From assembly GCF_023284065.1 (NCBI RefSeq), contig NZ_JAKIKP010000002.1:310001-374000 (forward strand): DNA of 64,000 nt, written 5' to 3'. Shown here piece by piece: positions 1 through 8,095 of the stretch. How positions within the stretch are numbered: position 1 is the stretch's first letter; the number at the start of each line of letters is the position of its first letter. The notes under the pieces were generated by a model. The model was not told the origin of the DNA. It was given only the letters and a program-made list of their open reading frames with translations, and did no database searches. Made by a program: the position numbers and the translations under genes. Source of the stretch: Shewanella gaetbuli. GTDB lineage: Bacteria > Pseudomonadota > Gammaproteobacteria > Enterobacterales > Shewanellaceae.

Positions 1-337
1 CTGTGTGCAGGTCAGTAGTAAGATACATAGCTTTAAATGGGTGTTGCCACTGAGCAATTTGTTGATAAAAATGGCCAACATTAACACCCGCTAGCCCTAA
101 ACCGGCTACCAGTTCATTACAGGTTTCTATAGGTAAACCAGCATCTTTAAGAGCCAGTTCAGTCGATTGCTGTATAGATTGAAAAGTCTGCTCTAATCCA
201 TGTAACGGATTTGCACGCCCAGCCACACCAGTACCTAACGGTTTTAAAGCTTGATTGTATATAGTTGCACGACATTTGCTGCCGCCACCGTCGATGCCAA
301 TATAAAGCTGTGTGTTACTAAGCTGATTCTCACCCAT
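1..337 (-). CDS. nagK: N-acetylglucosamine kinase, BadF/BadG ATPase family (3' part cut off)
   Basis: The first 112 codons are present; the gene continues beyond base 1. The N-terminus has the ASKHA phosphate-binding motif of the BadF/BadG/BcrA/BcrD family (YIGIDGGGSKCRATI), followed by GLGLAGVN. Family members of this kind phosphorylate GlcNAc or glucosamine in the cytoplasm. Assignment as a GlcNAc kinase comes from the neighbouring hexosaminidase, TonB receptor and LacI regulator, an order known from Shewanella nag loci. The ATG at 335-337 is the first in frame before the conserved motif. A LacI-type palindrome at 423-442 sits about 85 bp upstream and probably controls it. The catalytic C-terminal half cannot be seen. 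Confidence 0.8.
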   Translation of the reverse strand, partial: MGENQLSNTQLYIGIDGGGSKCRATIYNQALKPLGTGVAGRANPLHGLEQTFQSIQQSTELALKDAGLPIETCNELVAGLGLAGVNVGHFYQQIAQWQHPFKAMYLTTDLHT

Positions 338-422
338 TACTTTTCCTTAGTATTCTGATTAAGGCTGCTATTTTTCTGATTTTACTGCCAGCCTTGAATA
401 AGTTAAGACCATGTTACACCTA

Positions 423-442
423 AAATGACAGCGTTGTCATTT
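423..442. promoter_or_regulatory. NagR-like LacI-family operator upstream of nagK
   Basis: The 20-base inverted repeat AAATGACAGCGTTGTCATTT has a central CG, as LacI-family operators do. It matches the palindromes at 3677-3696 and 12526-12543 except for the two bases flanking the central CG. It precedes nagK on the minus strand, and a further half-site (AAATGACATTTTT) lies just beside it at about 457-470. The binding protein is inferred to be the LacI regulator at 12866-13885. Confidence 0.8.
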
Positions 443-545
443 ATTTTTTTAAGTAAAAAATGACATTTTTCCGCGCCAACACCGCGCGCCTTAAAAAACA
501 ATTGGTTACAGTAAAAGCCTGTCTATTTTCAATTGCATTTGAAAC

Positions 546-580
546 AAAAAAGTCGCCAATATAACCATATTGACGACTTT
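546..580 (-). terminator. Rho-independent terminator of hex
   Basis: Stem AAAGTCG (549-555) pairs with CGACTTT (574-580), extended by AATAT/ATATT. On the minus strand the stem is followed by a run of U. It lies just after the hex stop codon, so hex and nagK are probably separate transcripts. A second small inverted repeat, TGACTC/GAGTCA, lies at 583-600. Confidence 0.75.
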
Positions 581-603
581 ATTGACTCACAAAAGAGTCA
601 CAT

Positions 604-3294
604 TTAATTCACAATCTGAGTGCGACCTTTACGTTTTCCGTCTGGCGAAATAGCTCTAACTTCAACAGGTGCAGATACTTTTACCGGTTCAGCATACGCC
701 TGCCACTGTTTCCCCTGTTCTTTATACTCCAACGCAAGACCAGGAAAAGCCACATTCATTTCTAGTAAGCCATTATTGATAACCGCTCCGACTGTTGGAA
801 TACGGTATTCAATACCCGCTTTCTCAAGTTTAGCTAACTCTTTTTGGCCTAAGTGATTGGCCATTTTTTGCCAATCTTTAGCTTGTTGTGCTCGCATTGA
901 CTCAGTAAAGAAGCCACTGTGCTGATTGTAAACCTGCCCTTCATATTGATAAGGCACTTCCCAAGAGGGCTTATGCCATGCTCGTTCTGCAAGCATTAAT
1001 AAACGGGGGTAAATCATATATTCAGCGGTTTGATCGCTTCTTACCGTTTCACTCCATAATTGGCCTTGAATACCCGCAACCGCTTTACCTTGTTGAATCG
1101 GGCCTGAAATCAGTTTGCCATTTTCATCAACTACTTTACGGTCGTCAGCTTCAAAAGGGTTTCCTTCAATATCTTGCCACTGTTCAGCATTAGCCGGTAA
1201 GTTATCGGTCATAAAGCTAAACACTTTTTGACTATTCGTCGCTCGAGAAGCCCAGTAGTAACCATGTTCTTTAGGATCGGCTTCATAAGGGAAGTCAAAG
1301 TAAAGCACTTCAGGATTTGATAACACCGTAGCCCAACCATGATTGACTTGCTGATGAGCACGTTGATGACCTTTATGGGCGATAACATCCCAAATATTAC
1401 TCTGTGAATTACCCGGCATTTTAGCCACATTGGTATGGCTCATACCGTCACTCCAACCACCTGGCTGAATTCCTTTGTCGGCTAACATGTTTGCCACCCG
1501 CTCAATAAAGTAAGCGCCCACTTGTTTTATATCGGTAATGCCATATTCATTGTCAGCAATAAACGCTTCACAAATTGGCGACTCTAACCAAGCGCCTGCA
1601 GTTTCATCTGCTCCAATATGATAAGTCGTTAAAGGCTGCCCCGCTTTCTCATGCAGTTTTGCTATTTCTGAAACCACTTTATCAACAAAATGGTAGGTAG
1701 ACTCCATACACACGTTTAGGGTGTTGTCATCGTAATATTGCACCGAAGAGTAAACCGTGGTGTCTTGCGCATCGGTTAACAAAAACTCTTTAGCGGCGGT
1801 TTCATTACCTTGCGCCATTAAGTTCTTATAACGCACATCCATAGCCTTAATAGCAGCTCTTGAATGCCCTGGCATATCCATTGACGGTATGACTTGAATT
1901 TGACGAGCATCTGCATATTGAACCAGCTCAACATAGTCCGCCATACTATAAAAACCGTTGACAGGAGTATCGCTATTCGGGCCACTGCCTAATTGCGGTA
2001 AAATACAACGCGTTTCACTAAAATCATGACAACGCTTACTGCCCACATCCGTTAACTCAGGTAAGCCATCAATTTCTAAACGCCAACCTTCGTCATCGCC
2101 CATATGCAAATGCAACTTATTGAGTTTATAAGCCGCCATTTGATCAATTAAATCGAGCATAAATTGCTTACTGTGGAAATTACGAGAAACATCAACGTGC
2201 ATACCACGGTATTGGTATCTTGGGCTGTCTTCAATTTGCATGGTCGACACGGTTAAATCATTTAAGCTAAGTAAAGACGTTAACGATGCAATACCATAAC
2301 TAAATCCACTAGCCTCATGTGCAGTAATGCTAATTGCATCATTGGCAATGGTTAGCTGATAACTCCCCGCTTCAGAGTCTGTTGTTTTATCAGCCTTACT
2401 AAAACGAACCTTAACCCCTGCCTCATTTTCAGTCACTCCTAAACGCGCTAAACGTGCCACGGCTGCTTCAATGGCTTGGTATTCAATACCGGCATCTAGT
2501 AAGCTTTGTTTGTCTAGTGACACCCCATTGGCTAAAGACACCTTTTTAGGATTATCAGCTAAAGTTTGGGTTTTAGGTGTAGGTAATAAACTGTAAGAAA
2601 CAACCGTTTCATCTACAGCAACTGCAGAGTTCTGCTTAAACAATACCTCTGGTTTGGCCCAAACAAGTTTGTCTTGTTCTGTGCGTTGATACTGCCTTTT
2701 GGCATCAACAAACTCTTCAACATAAGGGCGAACTTCCATGCCGGTTTCAGGGTCAACCTGCACCATTGTACTGGCAATAATTTGTGGTTGAAGCTCTTGG
2801 CCTTGTGCATCTTTAGCGACGATATAATAATTTGGCATGCCGTCAACTTCAGACAACAACCATGACTCACCTCTAAAGCGAACCGTTTTTGTTTCACCGG
2901 CTTTAAAACCGGTAAAGTTATTATTTGGCGTGAGTCGGTGTAAATCACCTTTAACTCTCTCGATATTAAATTGGTCATTTAAAACCGCTTTAACTGGTCG
3001 CATTTGACTGAAGTAAATTTCCCAATCAGCTAAAGCCAAATCTGTTGAACTGGTTAGATCTATTTCAACAATAAAACAACGTTCGTCCGCTTTTGCATCC
3101 TCAGCACAAGCTTCCTCAGGTATATTTGTTACTATGCGATATTTAACATCAAGCTGACTTGCAAAATCATTCAGCTGGCTTTGTTGCCATGCCACCGCTG
3201 CTTCAACAGGGTCTGGTGATTGAGTATTAGATTGAGAACATGCTGCCAAACTGAGTGACATCATGATGGCACTGAGAGCCCAAGTCGTTTTCAT
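604..3294 (-). CDS. hex: Beta-N-acetylhexosaminidase, GH20 lipoprotein
   Basis: This 896-residue protein begins with a lipoprotein signal ending LSLAAC (Cys19), so it is probably anchored in the outer membrane or periplasm. Next come an N-terminal carbohydrate-binding CHB_HEX-like region (about 40-190), a GH20b region (about 240-350) and the GH20 barrel. The barrel starts near YRGMHVDVSRNFHS and carries the catalytic pair D563-E564 in HIGADETAG, where Asp positions the substrate acetamido group and Glu is the acid. It should release GlcNAc from chitobiose or chitooligosaccharides, feeding the nagK pathway next door. The leader is unusually long, with a terminator and palindrome 200-400 bp upstream. 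Family assignment is firm; the exact substrate is inferred. Confidence 0.95.
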   Translation of the reverse strand: MKTTWALSAIMMSLSLAACSQSNTQSPDPVEAAVAWQQSQLNDFASQLDVKYRIVTNIPEEACAEDAKADERCFIVEIDLTSSTDLALADWEIYFSQMRPVKAVLNDQFNIERVKGDLHRLTPNNNFTGFKAGETKTVRFRGESWLLSEVDGMPNYYIVAKDAQGQELQPQIIASTMVQVDPETGMEVRPYVEEFVDAKRQYQRTEQDKLVWAKPEVLFKQNSAVAVDETVVSYSLLPTPKTQTLADNPKKVSLANGVSLDKQSLLDAGIEYQAIEAAVARLARLGVTENEAGVKVRFSKADKTTDSEAGSYQLTIANDAISITAHEASGFSYGIASLTSLLSLNDLTVSTMQIEDSPRYQYRGMHVDVSRNFHSKQFMLDLIDQMAAYKLNKLHLHMGDDEGWRLEIDGLPELTDVGSKRCHDFSETRCILPQLGSGPNSDTPVNGFYSMADYVELVQYADARQIQVIPSMDMPGHSRAAIKAMDVRYKNLMAQGNETAAKEFLLTDAQDTTVYSSVQYYDDNTLNVCMESTYHFVDKVVSEIAKLHEKAGQPLTTYHIGADETAGAWLESPICEAFIADNEYGITDIKQVGAYFIERVANMLADKGIQPGGWSDGMSHTNVAKMPGNSQSNIWDVIAHKGHQRAHQQVNHGWATVLSNPEVLYFDFPYEADPKEHGYYWASRATNSQKVFSFMTDNLPANAEQWQDIEGNPFEADDRKVVDENGKLISGPIQQGKAVAGIQGQLWSETVRSDQTAEYMIYPRLLMLAERAWHKPSWEVPYQYEGQVYNQHSGFFTESMRAQQAKDWQKMANHLGQKELAKLEKAGIEYRIPTVGAVINNGLLEMNVAFPGLALEYKEQGKQWQAYAEPVKVSAPVEVRAISPDGKRKGRTQIVN

Positions 3295-3493
3295 AGTATC
3301 CTCGATATATCTCGTTGTTATTATTTTTCGATGGTTCAGTTATTTATGCTTTAACAATAACACCTTAGCGTCATTAATCTGTTCGCATATCACACTGAAA
3401 AATCGATTATTTATTAATGGTTAACCTAACGTGGTTACATTAAGTTAATCTGAATTTGGCTAGCCTTCCCAGCGTGTACACCTATTTTGAAGC

Positions 3494-3650
3494 AAAAAAA
3501 AAGCTGGGACATAAATCTGTTAAGACATGTACCCAGCCTATACTCGTTTCTGGGGAGAGACTAAAAGTATATTAAAAGGATTATGATTCTTCGCCCGACC
3601 GAGAAATCATAATCAAACATGAATTGGAGACCTCTTCCTCATCATGTGAC
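3494..3650 (-). ncRNA. Candidate small RNA or attenuated hex leader
   Basis: No gene is apparent here, yet the minus strand looks like a compact transcription unit. A LacI-type palindrome (3677-3696) overlaps a possible -35 TTGTCA (3680-3685), with a weak -10 TGTTAT at 3656-3661 after 18 bp. Then comes a perfect 10-bp stem, GATTATGATT (3579-3588) with AATCATAATC (3605-3614), a single-stranded pyrimidine-rich stretch, and a terminator. The terminator stem GCTGGGACAT (3503-3512) pairs with ATGTACCCAGC (3527-3537), one A bulged, and is followed by nine U. The product would be about 155 nt. It may act in trans, or it may be a leader that attenuates hex, whose start codon is 200 nt further on. Confidence 0.5.
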
Positions 3651-3674
3651 CTTAAATAACAACGTACACCACAA

Positions 3675-3698
3675 GCAAATGACAACGCTGTCATTTGC
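3675..3698. promoter_or_regulatory. NagR-like operator, middle copy
   Basis: A perfect-armed 24-base inverted repeat with core AAATGACAACGCTGTCATTT (3677-3696). The minus-strand 3' half supplies TTGTCA, a plausible -35. It lies about 380 bp upstream of hex and 215 bp upstream of the TSUP gene, and could act on either strand. The core agrees almost completely with the copy at 12526-12543. Confidence 0.82.
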
Positions 3699-3911
3699 TA
3701 AGTTACCTAAAAAACCTAAGAATATCTACATCTTTTTTACACTTTTTTATTAATTCAAGATTAACAAATGATTTAAATGATAATAAACAAGGAGTTAACA
3801 ACAAAACACCCTCAGCAATCGCCCCACAAAATATTAACAACAGCTCATGACAACAAGGCCAACCACTGTTACGATTAGCCCATATAATAATAAAATGCAG
3901 CTAGTTTATTT

Positions 3912-4808
3912 ATGCTTCTAAAACGATTTTTTCTATCTAACCCATTGTTCACAATGACCTTGTGTCTTTTGCTATTATTATGGGGAGCCTGGGCTTGGCA
4001 AGCTGATAATTTACAGCAACTTCTTTTAAGCCATAGTGGTTTCACTTTATTAGGGATTACAGGCGCTATTTTTGCCAATGCCACGGGAGCAGGAGGCGGC
4101 GTTATCTTTATCCCTGCCTTTACTGCGTTGTCATTTAGTGAAGGGGAAGCCATTCATACCTCTTTTTTAATTCAGTGTTTTGGCATGACCGCTGGGGCAT
4201 TAACATGGGCGTATCATTATTTTACTCATCACAAGGGCCATTCTTGGCAAGGATTTGCGCCATTTAGTATTGTTGCTTCAATCACTTCAATTTTAGGTTT
4301 ATGGGCCAGTGAATTCTTCGCCTTGGCTGCGCCAATTTCTCTTCATTTAAGCTTCAGCATATTCTCTATAACCCTTGGCGCTATTATTATTTACAATACA
4401 AGAAAATCAGCCTTGCTGACTCAAAAGGAGCCCTTTCAACAACATGGCGTAGTCGACTGTATGGTGTTGTGTTTTCTTGGGTTTGTTGGCGGCATTATCA
4501 CCGCATGGTTGTCTGTCGGTGTGGGCGAGATTATTGTGATTTATTTAATGTTACGAGGCTATTGCGCCAAACTTTCTATTGCTACAGGCGTGGTGGTAAG
4601 TGCGATTACTGTTTGGGCTGCAACCCCACTAACACTTGGTGAGGGTTCAATGGCCAATTTTGAGGTATTATTATTTGCAGGGCCTGGGGCAGCTATTGGC
4701 GGGTTGATCGCTAAGCGAATTGCGTTATTTTTCTCAGTGGTAAAACTGAAACTTTTTTTCGCAGCATGGATAATGTTAACCGGTTTTGTGATGTTATTTG
4801 TGGCATAA
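3912..4808 (+). CDS. TSUP (TauE/SafE) family membrane permease
   Basis: This 298-residue integral membrane protein has about eight hydrophobic segments. The family signature of two similar halves is visible: GAIFANATGAGGGVIFIPAF near residue 55 and GFVGGIITAWLSVGVGEIIVIYLML near residue 195. TSUP proteins move sulfite, sulfonates or other small organic anions; the substrate here cannot be read from sequence. It is encoded divergently from hex and converges on the SapC gene, inside the amino-sugar locus and 215 bp downstream of a LacI-type palindrome, so co-regulation is possible. The ATG at 3912 is the first in frame. Confidence 0.8.
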   Translation: MLLKRFFLSNPLFTMTLCLLLLLWGAWAWQADNLQQLLLSHSGFTLLGITGAIFANATGAGGGVIFIPAFTALSFSEGEAIHTSFLIQCFGMTAGALTWAYHYFTHHKGHSWQGFAPFSIVASITSILGLWASEFFALAAPISLHLSFSIFSITLGAIIIYNTRKSALLTQKEPFQQHGVVDCMVLCFLGFVGGIITAWLSVGVGEIIVIYLMLRGYCAKLSIATGVVVSAITVWAATPLTLGEGSMANFEVLLFAGPGAAIGGLIAKRIALFFSVVKLKLFFAAWIMLTGFVMLFVA

Positions 4809-4834
4809 AAAATGGCGCTTAATGCGCCATTTTC
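4807..4834. terminator. Bidirectional terminator between TSUP and sapC genes
   Basis: Stem AAAATGGCGC (4809-4818) pairs perfectly with GCGCCATTTT (4824-4833) around TTAAT. A/T tracts on both sides let it serve the two convergent genes. Confidence 0.85.
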
Positions 4835-4853
4835 AAAACGTGTCATTGGCTGA

Positions 4854-5555
4854 CTATCGACCTAATACTTCCATACGTGCAAGGCGGTTTACTTGGTTAA
4901 GTGAACCTAAGTGACCGAAGATAGGGCCTAACAAACCACGGTTTTTAAGATCTAAGTAGTCTTCATCAGATAAGCCATTAAGCTTTTGCTCATCAATTAG
5001 GTACAAACCGTTAATGTTACGTTTCTCACCCGCTACATCAACTGTCAGCGTTTGACTAATTAACAATTCTTTTTCAGCTAAAAAGCCTAAAATACCGCGA
5101 GTCGCTTGATCTTGTTCAAAGTGCTCAATTAGCGCTTTTTTACGCGCTTCTAAGAATGGCGTCTCTTTTTCACCATCAAATAAAGCCTGACCTTCAGTTT
5201 TGCTGACTTCTTTCGCTTCTTCGCGAATGCCTATCCATACTTTATCTTTAACGTCTGGATTGAGAACTAACCCTAGTGGATAATCACGAATCACTGCTGG
5301 CACGTAAAGACCTAACCATTTGCCGTCTTTAACGCTTAAATTCTGACCTGGTTTAAGCCCTAGCATTGCCACCGCTTGAAACTCACCCGTATCGCTATTT
5401 TTAACAAATACGATTGGATACTCAGTCGCTGCACGGCTAATTTCATGTAACGTAACAGGCACAATATGTTGTTCAGCAACGTGAGCAAAATCGCTAGCAG
5501 TGACTTTAAGTTCACCATGCTTAGCTTGTTCGAGTAAGGTAATTTGGTTTGACAT
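4854..5555 (-). CDS. SapC-family protein, copy 1
   Basis: This 233-residue protein has no signal peptide. It shows the SapC (PF07277) pattern: HIVPVTLHEISRAATEYPIVFVK near residues 30-52, GLKPGQNL, WLGLYVPAVIRDYPL and a C-terminal GLLGPIFGHLGSLNQVNRL. The family was named from a Campylobacter S-layer locus, but its biochemical role is unknown. In gammaproteobacteria and xanthomonads it recurs beside tryptophan-halogenase homologues and TonB receptors, as here. It is paralogous to the gene at 7376-8071. A terminator at 5757-5793 separates it from the upstream halogenase gene, so it probably has its own promoter in the 250-bp gap. Confidence 0.85.
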   Translation of the reverse strand: MSNQITLLEQAKHGELKVTASDFAHVAEQHIVPVTLHEISRAATEYPIVFVKNSDTGEFQAVAMLGLKPGQNLSVKDGKWLGLYVPAVIRDYPLGLVLNPDVKDKVWIGIREEAKEVSKTEGQALFDGEKETPFLEARKKALIEHFEQDQATRGILGFLAEKELLISQTLTVDVAGEKRNINGLYLIDEQKLNGLSDEDYLDLKNRGLLGPIFGHLGSLNQVNRLARMEVLGR

Positions 5556-5756
5556 CTTGGCTCCTTGAGGCGCTTCTCATTTAAGTATGTTCAGGTTGAT
5601 AATCATTTTTCAGACTTGTTATAACCTGTTTGAAATAATTTTGGTACTTGAAACTACCAAGTTGCAGAACTTTTTCAAGCGAGAACTGCCGTTATTAGGC
5701 AGAATATGCGTCAAGCGCTCAAATAAACGACAATTTGAGTGTGTTAGATATGATGT

Positions 5757-5793
5757 AAAAAATAACCAGCACAAATCTATGCTGGTTATTTTT
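5757..5793 (-). terminator. Terminator after halogenase gene 1
   Basis: An 11-bp perfect stem, AATAACCAGCA (5761-5771) with TGCTGGTTATT (5780-5790), has A and T runs on both sides. It ends the three-gene operon 8096-9643 / 7376-8071 / 5806-7365. The rest of the gap to the SapC start holds only weak hairpins (TTGGTA/TACCAA near 5640-5665 and CTGCC/GGCAG near 5688-5702). Confidence 0.85.
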
Positions 5794-5805
5794 AATCAGG
5801 GAGTG

Positions 5806-7365
5806 CTAAATCGACTGAAACCCAAATTGGTAGACTTTATCAATAAGCTGTCGATGTGTAGGTAACTCATCGACTAACCGCTGGGTTAATAGGTTAATCT
5901 CTGAAAATTTTGCTTGGGCAATTTTATTATCATTATAGCGACTTTCATCAGCGGCTAAATTGGTTGAATATCCTAAGCCGTAAAGTACAAACAAGTAGCT
6001 ATCTAACACGAAAGGTTCAAATGCATAATCAAAGTCATATTTTGTTGGCGGTTGATATTTCCATTGTTCGAGCTTTAACTTGAGTGATTCAGGAATGGAG
6101 CTAGGATCAACATTATCCCGCCAGTATGCAGTGTCTGCTCGATTAGAAATACAATAATGAAGCTTGATAAAATCGATGCTTTTATCCCAGCGTAATTTAA
6201 ACGTTTTATTAAATGAAGACTCAACAAAGCCTAAAGAACTTTTATGCCGAGGAAAAGTATCAGCTAACATATTAGCCGCCGCTTCAACTAAAAATATTGC
6301 CGAAGCCTCTAACGGCTCTACAAATGCTGCTGACATGCCTATGGCAACGCAATTGCCTTTCCAAAATTGTTTTCGGTAACCTAAATTAAGCGGGATTTTT
6401 CTCGCTTCTATACCTTCTGCTTCTTCTCCAATGTATGCTCGTAAAACTTCTTCGGCACGTTCATCACTGGTGTGACGACTAGAGTAAACATAACCAACAC
6501 CACGGCGATTATGTAAACCAATGTCCCATGTCCAACCCGCTTCCTGCGCAGTGGCAATGGTATGTGATGCTATTGGGGTATTTTCGTCTGGATAAGGCAC
6601 TTGCATCGCTAAGGCCGTATCATTGAAAATAACATCATCAATACTGTGCCAGCCGACATTAAGGGCATCACCTATTAACAGTGCTTTTGAGCCTGAGCAA
6701 TCGACAAAAAAATCACCGATAATGTCTTGTTCAATATCGGTTGATAGCCTATTAATATGCTGTTCTTCATCAAGATGCACCTGCGTAACGTTGGCAGAAA
6801 TAAACTTAACACCCAATTTATTTGTCACATGCTTTTTAAGAAACTCTGCAAATTTATTGGCATTAAGGTGATAAGAATAATTCTGAATGGCCGCATAGCT
6901 TGGTGTCGTGATTTTTTTGGGAGCTAAACCTAATTGACTAATTCTACTTTGACTCGTGGTTGCATGGTCATAAGGTAAAGGAGAAGACCCTAGCAACCAA
7001 TATGGCGCTAAATTAAAATCATATGCTGAGTGAAAAACTGCGCTTAATGGATGAAAATAACTATGTGTTTCACCATCTTTTGGCGTGTCCCGCCAATTTA
7101 CAAATTCAGCACCTTGCTTGAAAGTAGCATCACACTCCCTCATGAACTCACTTTCATCAATGCCGATCATTTGCAAAGTATTTCTGATAGTAGGCCATGT
7201 ACCTTCGCCTACCCCTAAAATGGGAATTGTAGGTGATTCAACTAAGGTAATTTGGACACTTTTTGAATCTCGACAATTTAATTTAGTTGCCAAAATCGCA
7301 GCGGTTAACCAACCCGCTGTTCCCCCTCCTACGATAACAACCTGATTTATTGTTTTCGAGCTCAT
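5806..7365 (-). CDS. Flavin-dependent tryptophan-halogenase-family protein, copy 1
   Basis: This 519-residue protein belongs to PF04820. It opens with the FAD-binding VVIVGGGTAGWLTAA and continues with GVGEGTWPTIRNTL. The equivalent of PrnA's catalytic lysine is K83 (ATFKQG), and FVEPLEASAIF contains E353, matching the second catalytic residue. The halogenase signature WxWxIP appears as WTWDIG (inside GWTWDIGLHNRRGVGYVYSS), so Pro is replaced by Gly. Characterised relatives use FADH2, O2 and halide to halogenate indoles. The natural substrate of the TonB-linked subgroup is not established. The start is 10 bp after the SapC-2 stop, and transcription runs from the copy-2 side. No signal peptide is seen, so it acts in the cytoplasm. 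Confidence 0.88.
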   Translation of the reverse strand: MSSKTINQVVIVGGGTAGWLTAAILATKLNCRDSKSVQITLVESPTIPILGVGEGTWPTIRNTLQMIGIDESEFMRECDATFKQGAEFVNWRDTPKDGETHSYFHPLSAVFHSAYDFNLAPYWLLGSSPLPYDHATTSQSRISQLGLAPKKITTPSYAAIQNYSYHLNANKFAEFLKKHVTNKLGVKFISANVTQVHLDEEQHINRLSTDIEQDIIGDFFVDCSGSKALLIGDALNVGWHSIDDVIFNDTALAMQVPYPDENTPIASHTIATAQEAGWTWDIGLHNRRGVGYVYSSRHTSDERAEEVLRAYIGEEAEGIEARKIPLNLGYRKQFWKGNCVAIGMSAAFVEPLEASAIFLVEAAANMLADTFPRHKSSLGFVESSFNKTFKLRWDKSIDFIKLHYCISNRADTAYWRDNVDPSSIPESLKLKLEQWKYQPPTKYDFDYAFEPFVLDSYLFVLYGLGYSTNLAADESRYNDNKIAQAKFSEINLLTQRLVDELPTHRQLIDKVYQFGFQSI

Positions 7366-7375
7366 GCCGTACTCC

Positions 7376-8071
7376 TTAATCTGCTAATTTAAGCAAATTA
7401 CCGACTTGATTAAGAGATAATAATGCTGCATAAATAGGCGCTAAATAACCTTTATCTTTTAAAGACATAAATACTTGAGGGTCTAAGTTGTTTAGCGCGG
7501 CTTCATTAACCACATAGCAACCCGTCAAATTATATGACTGATCTTCTTTTGAAATAGATAGGCTCTGAGATTGAATGATTTCAACCTCTAAAAGATGACG
7601 AATGAATGCATCTGTTAAATCACTTTTTTGCGCCCAAGCGACAGCGGCATTACCTCGTTGAGTTAATACTTCAGAGGCGACGGAGTCATTAAATAACTTA
7701 TCTCCCTCACCTTTTTGCGATAAAGACTCACTTGACTCATCAATACAAATCACATATTTATCACTGTTAGCTTCAGTTTTAACCGCAACAAAAGGGTGAA
7801 GTTTTGCAAATTCAGGAATGTAAGAACCCAACCATTGTGAGTTTTTACTAAACAAATTCTGCTCAGGCTTTAAGCCCACTAACGCACATGCCTTAAATTG
7901 ACCTGTCTGGGCATCTTTAACAAAAACAATTGGGAAATTCGTAGCCGCCATAGCAAACTCATGAACGGTAAGCGGCAATAAATGACTCTGCTGAATATGA
8001 GCGTAACCGGCATTACTAATTAAGCTTAAAGATTGGTGTTTTTGACTATCTAAAGGAACTATTGTTGTCAT
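7376..8071 (-). CDS. SapC-family protein, copy 2
   Basis: This 231-residue cytoplasmic protein is a paralogue of the gene at 4854-5555. The shared pattern includes HLLPLTVHEFAMAATNFPIVFVKD, LVGLKPEQNL, WLGSYIPEFAKLHPF and the C-terminal APIYAALLSLNQVGNLLKL. Sequence between the two copies is clearly diverged outside these blocks, so the duplication is old. It lies between the two halogenase genes, 24 bp after one and 10 bp before the other, and is almost certainly translated from the same mRNA. Function is unknown; tight linkage suggests it works with the flavoenzymes or the TonB receptor. Confidence 0.85.
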   Translation of the reverse strand: MTTIVPLDSQKHQSLSLISNAGYAHIQQSHLLPLTVHEFAMAATNFPIVFVKDAQTGQFKACALVGLKPEQNLFSKNSQWLGSYIPEFAKLHPFVAVKTEANSDKYVICIDESSESLSQKGEGDKLFNDSVASEVLTQRGNAAVAWAQKSDLTDAFIRHLLEVEIIQSQSLSISKEDQSYNLTGCYVVNEAALNNLDPQVFMSLKDKGYLAPIYAALLSLNQVGNLLKLAD

Positions 8072-8095
8072 AATTATTCTCGTTTTTAGGCTATT

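Noticed and set aside
3875-4153. Minus-strand frame opposite the TSUP gene
   Set aside because: Shadow of a clear membrane-protein gene; low-complexity translation with no conserved pattern.
5587-5865. 92-codon plus-strand frame in the SapC1/halogenase gap
   Set aside because: It runs through a terminator hairpin and into the antisense of the halogenase gene, with no signal, family pattern or ribosome-binding site.
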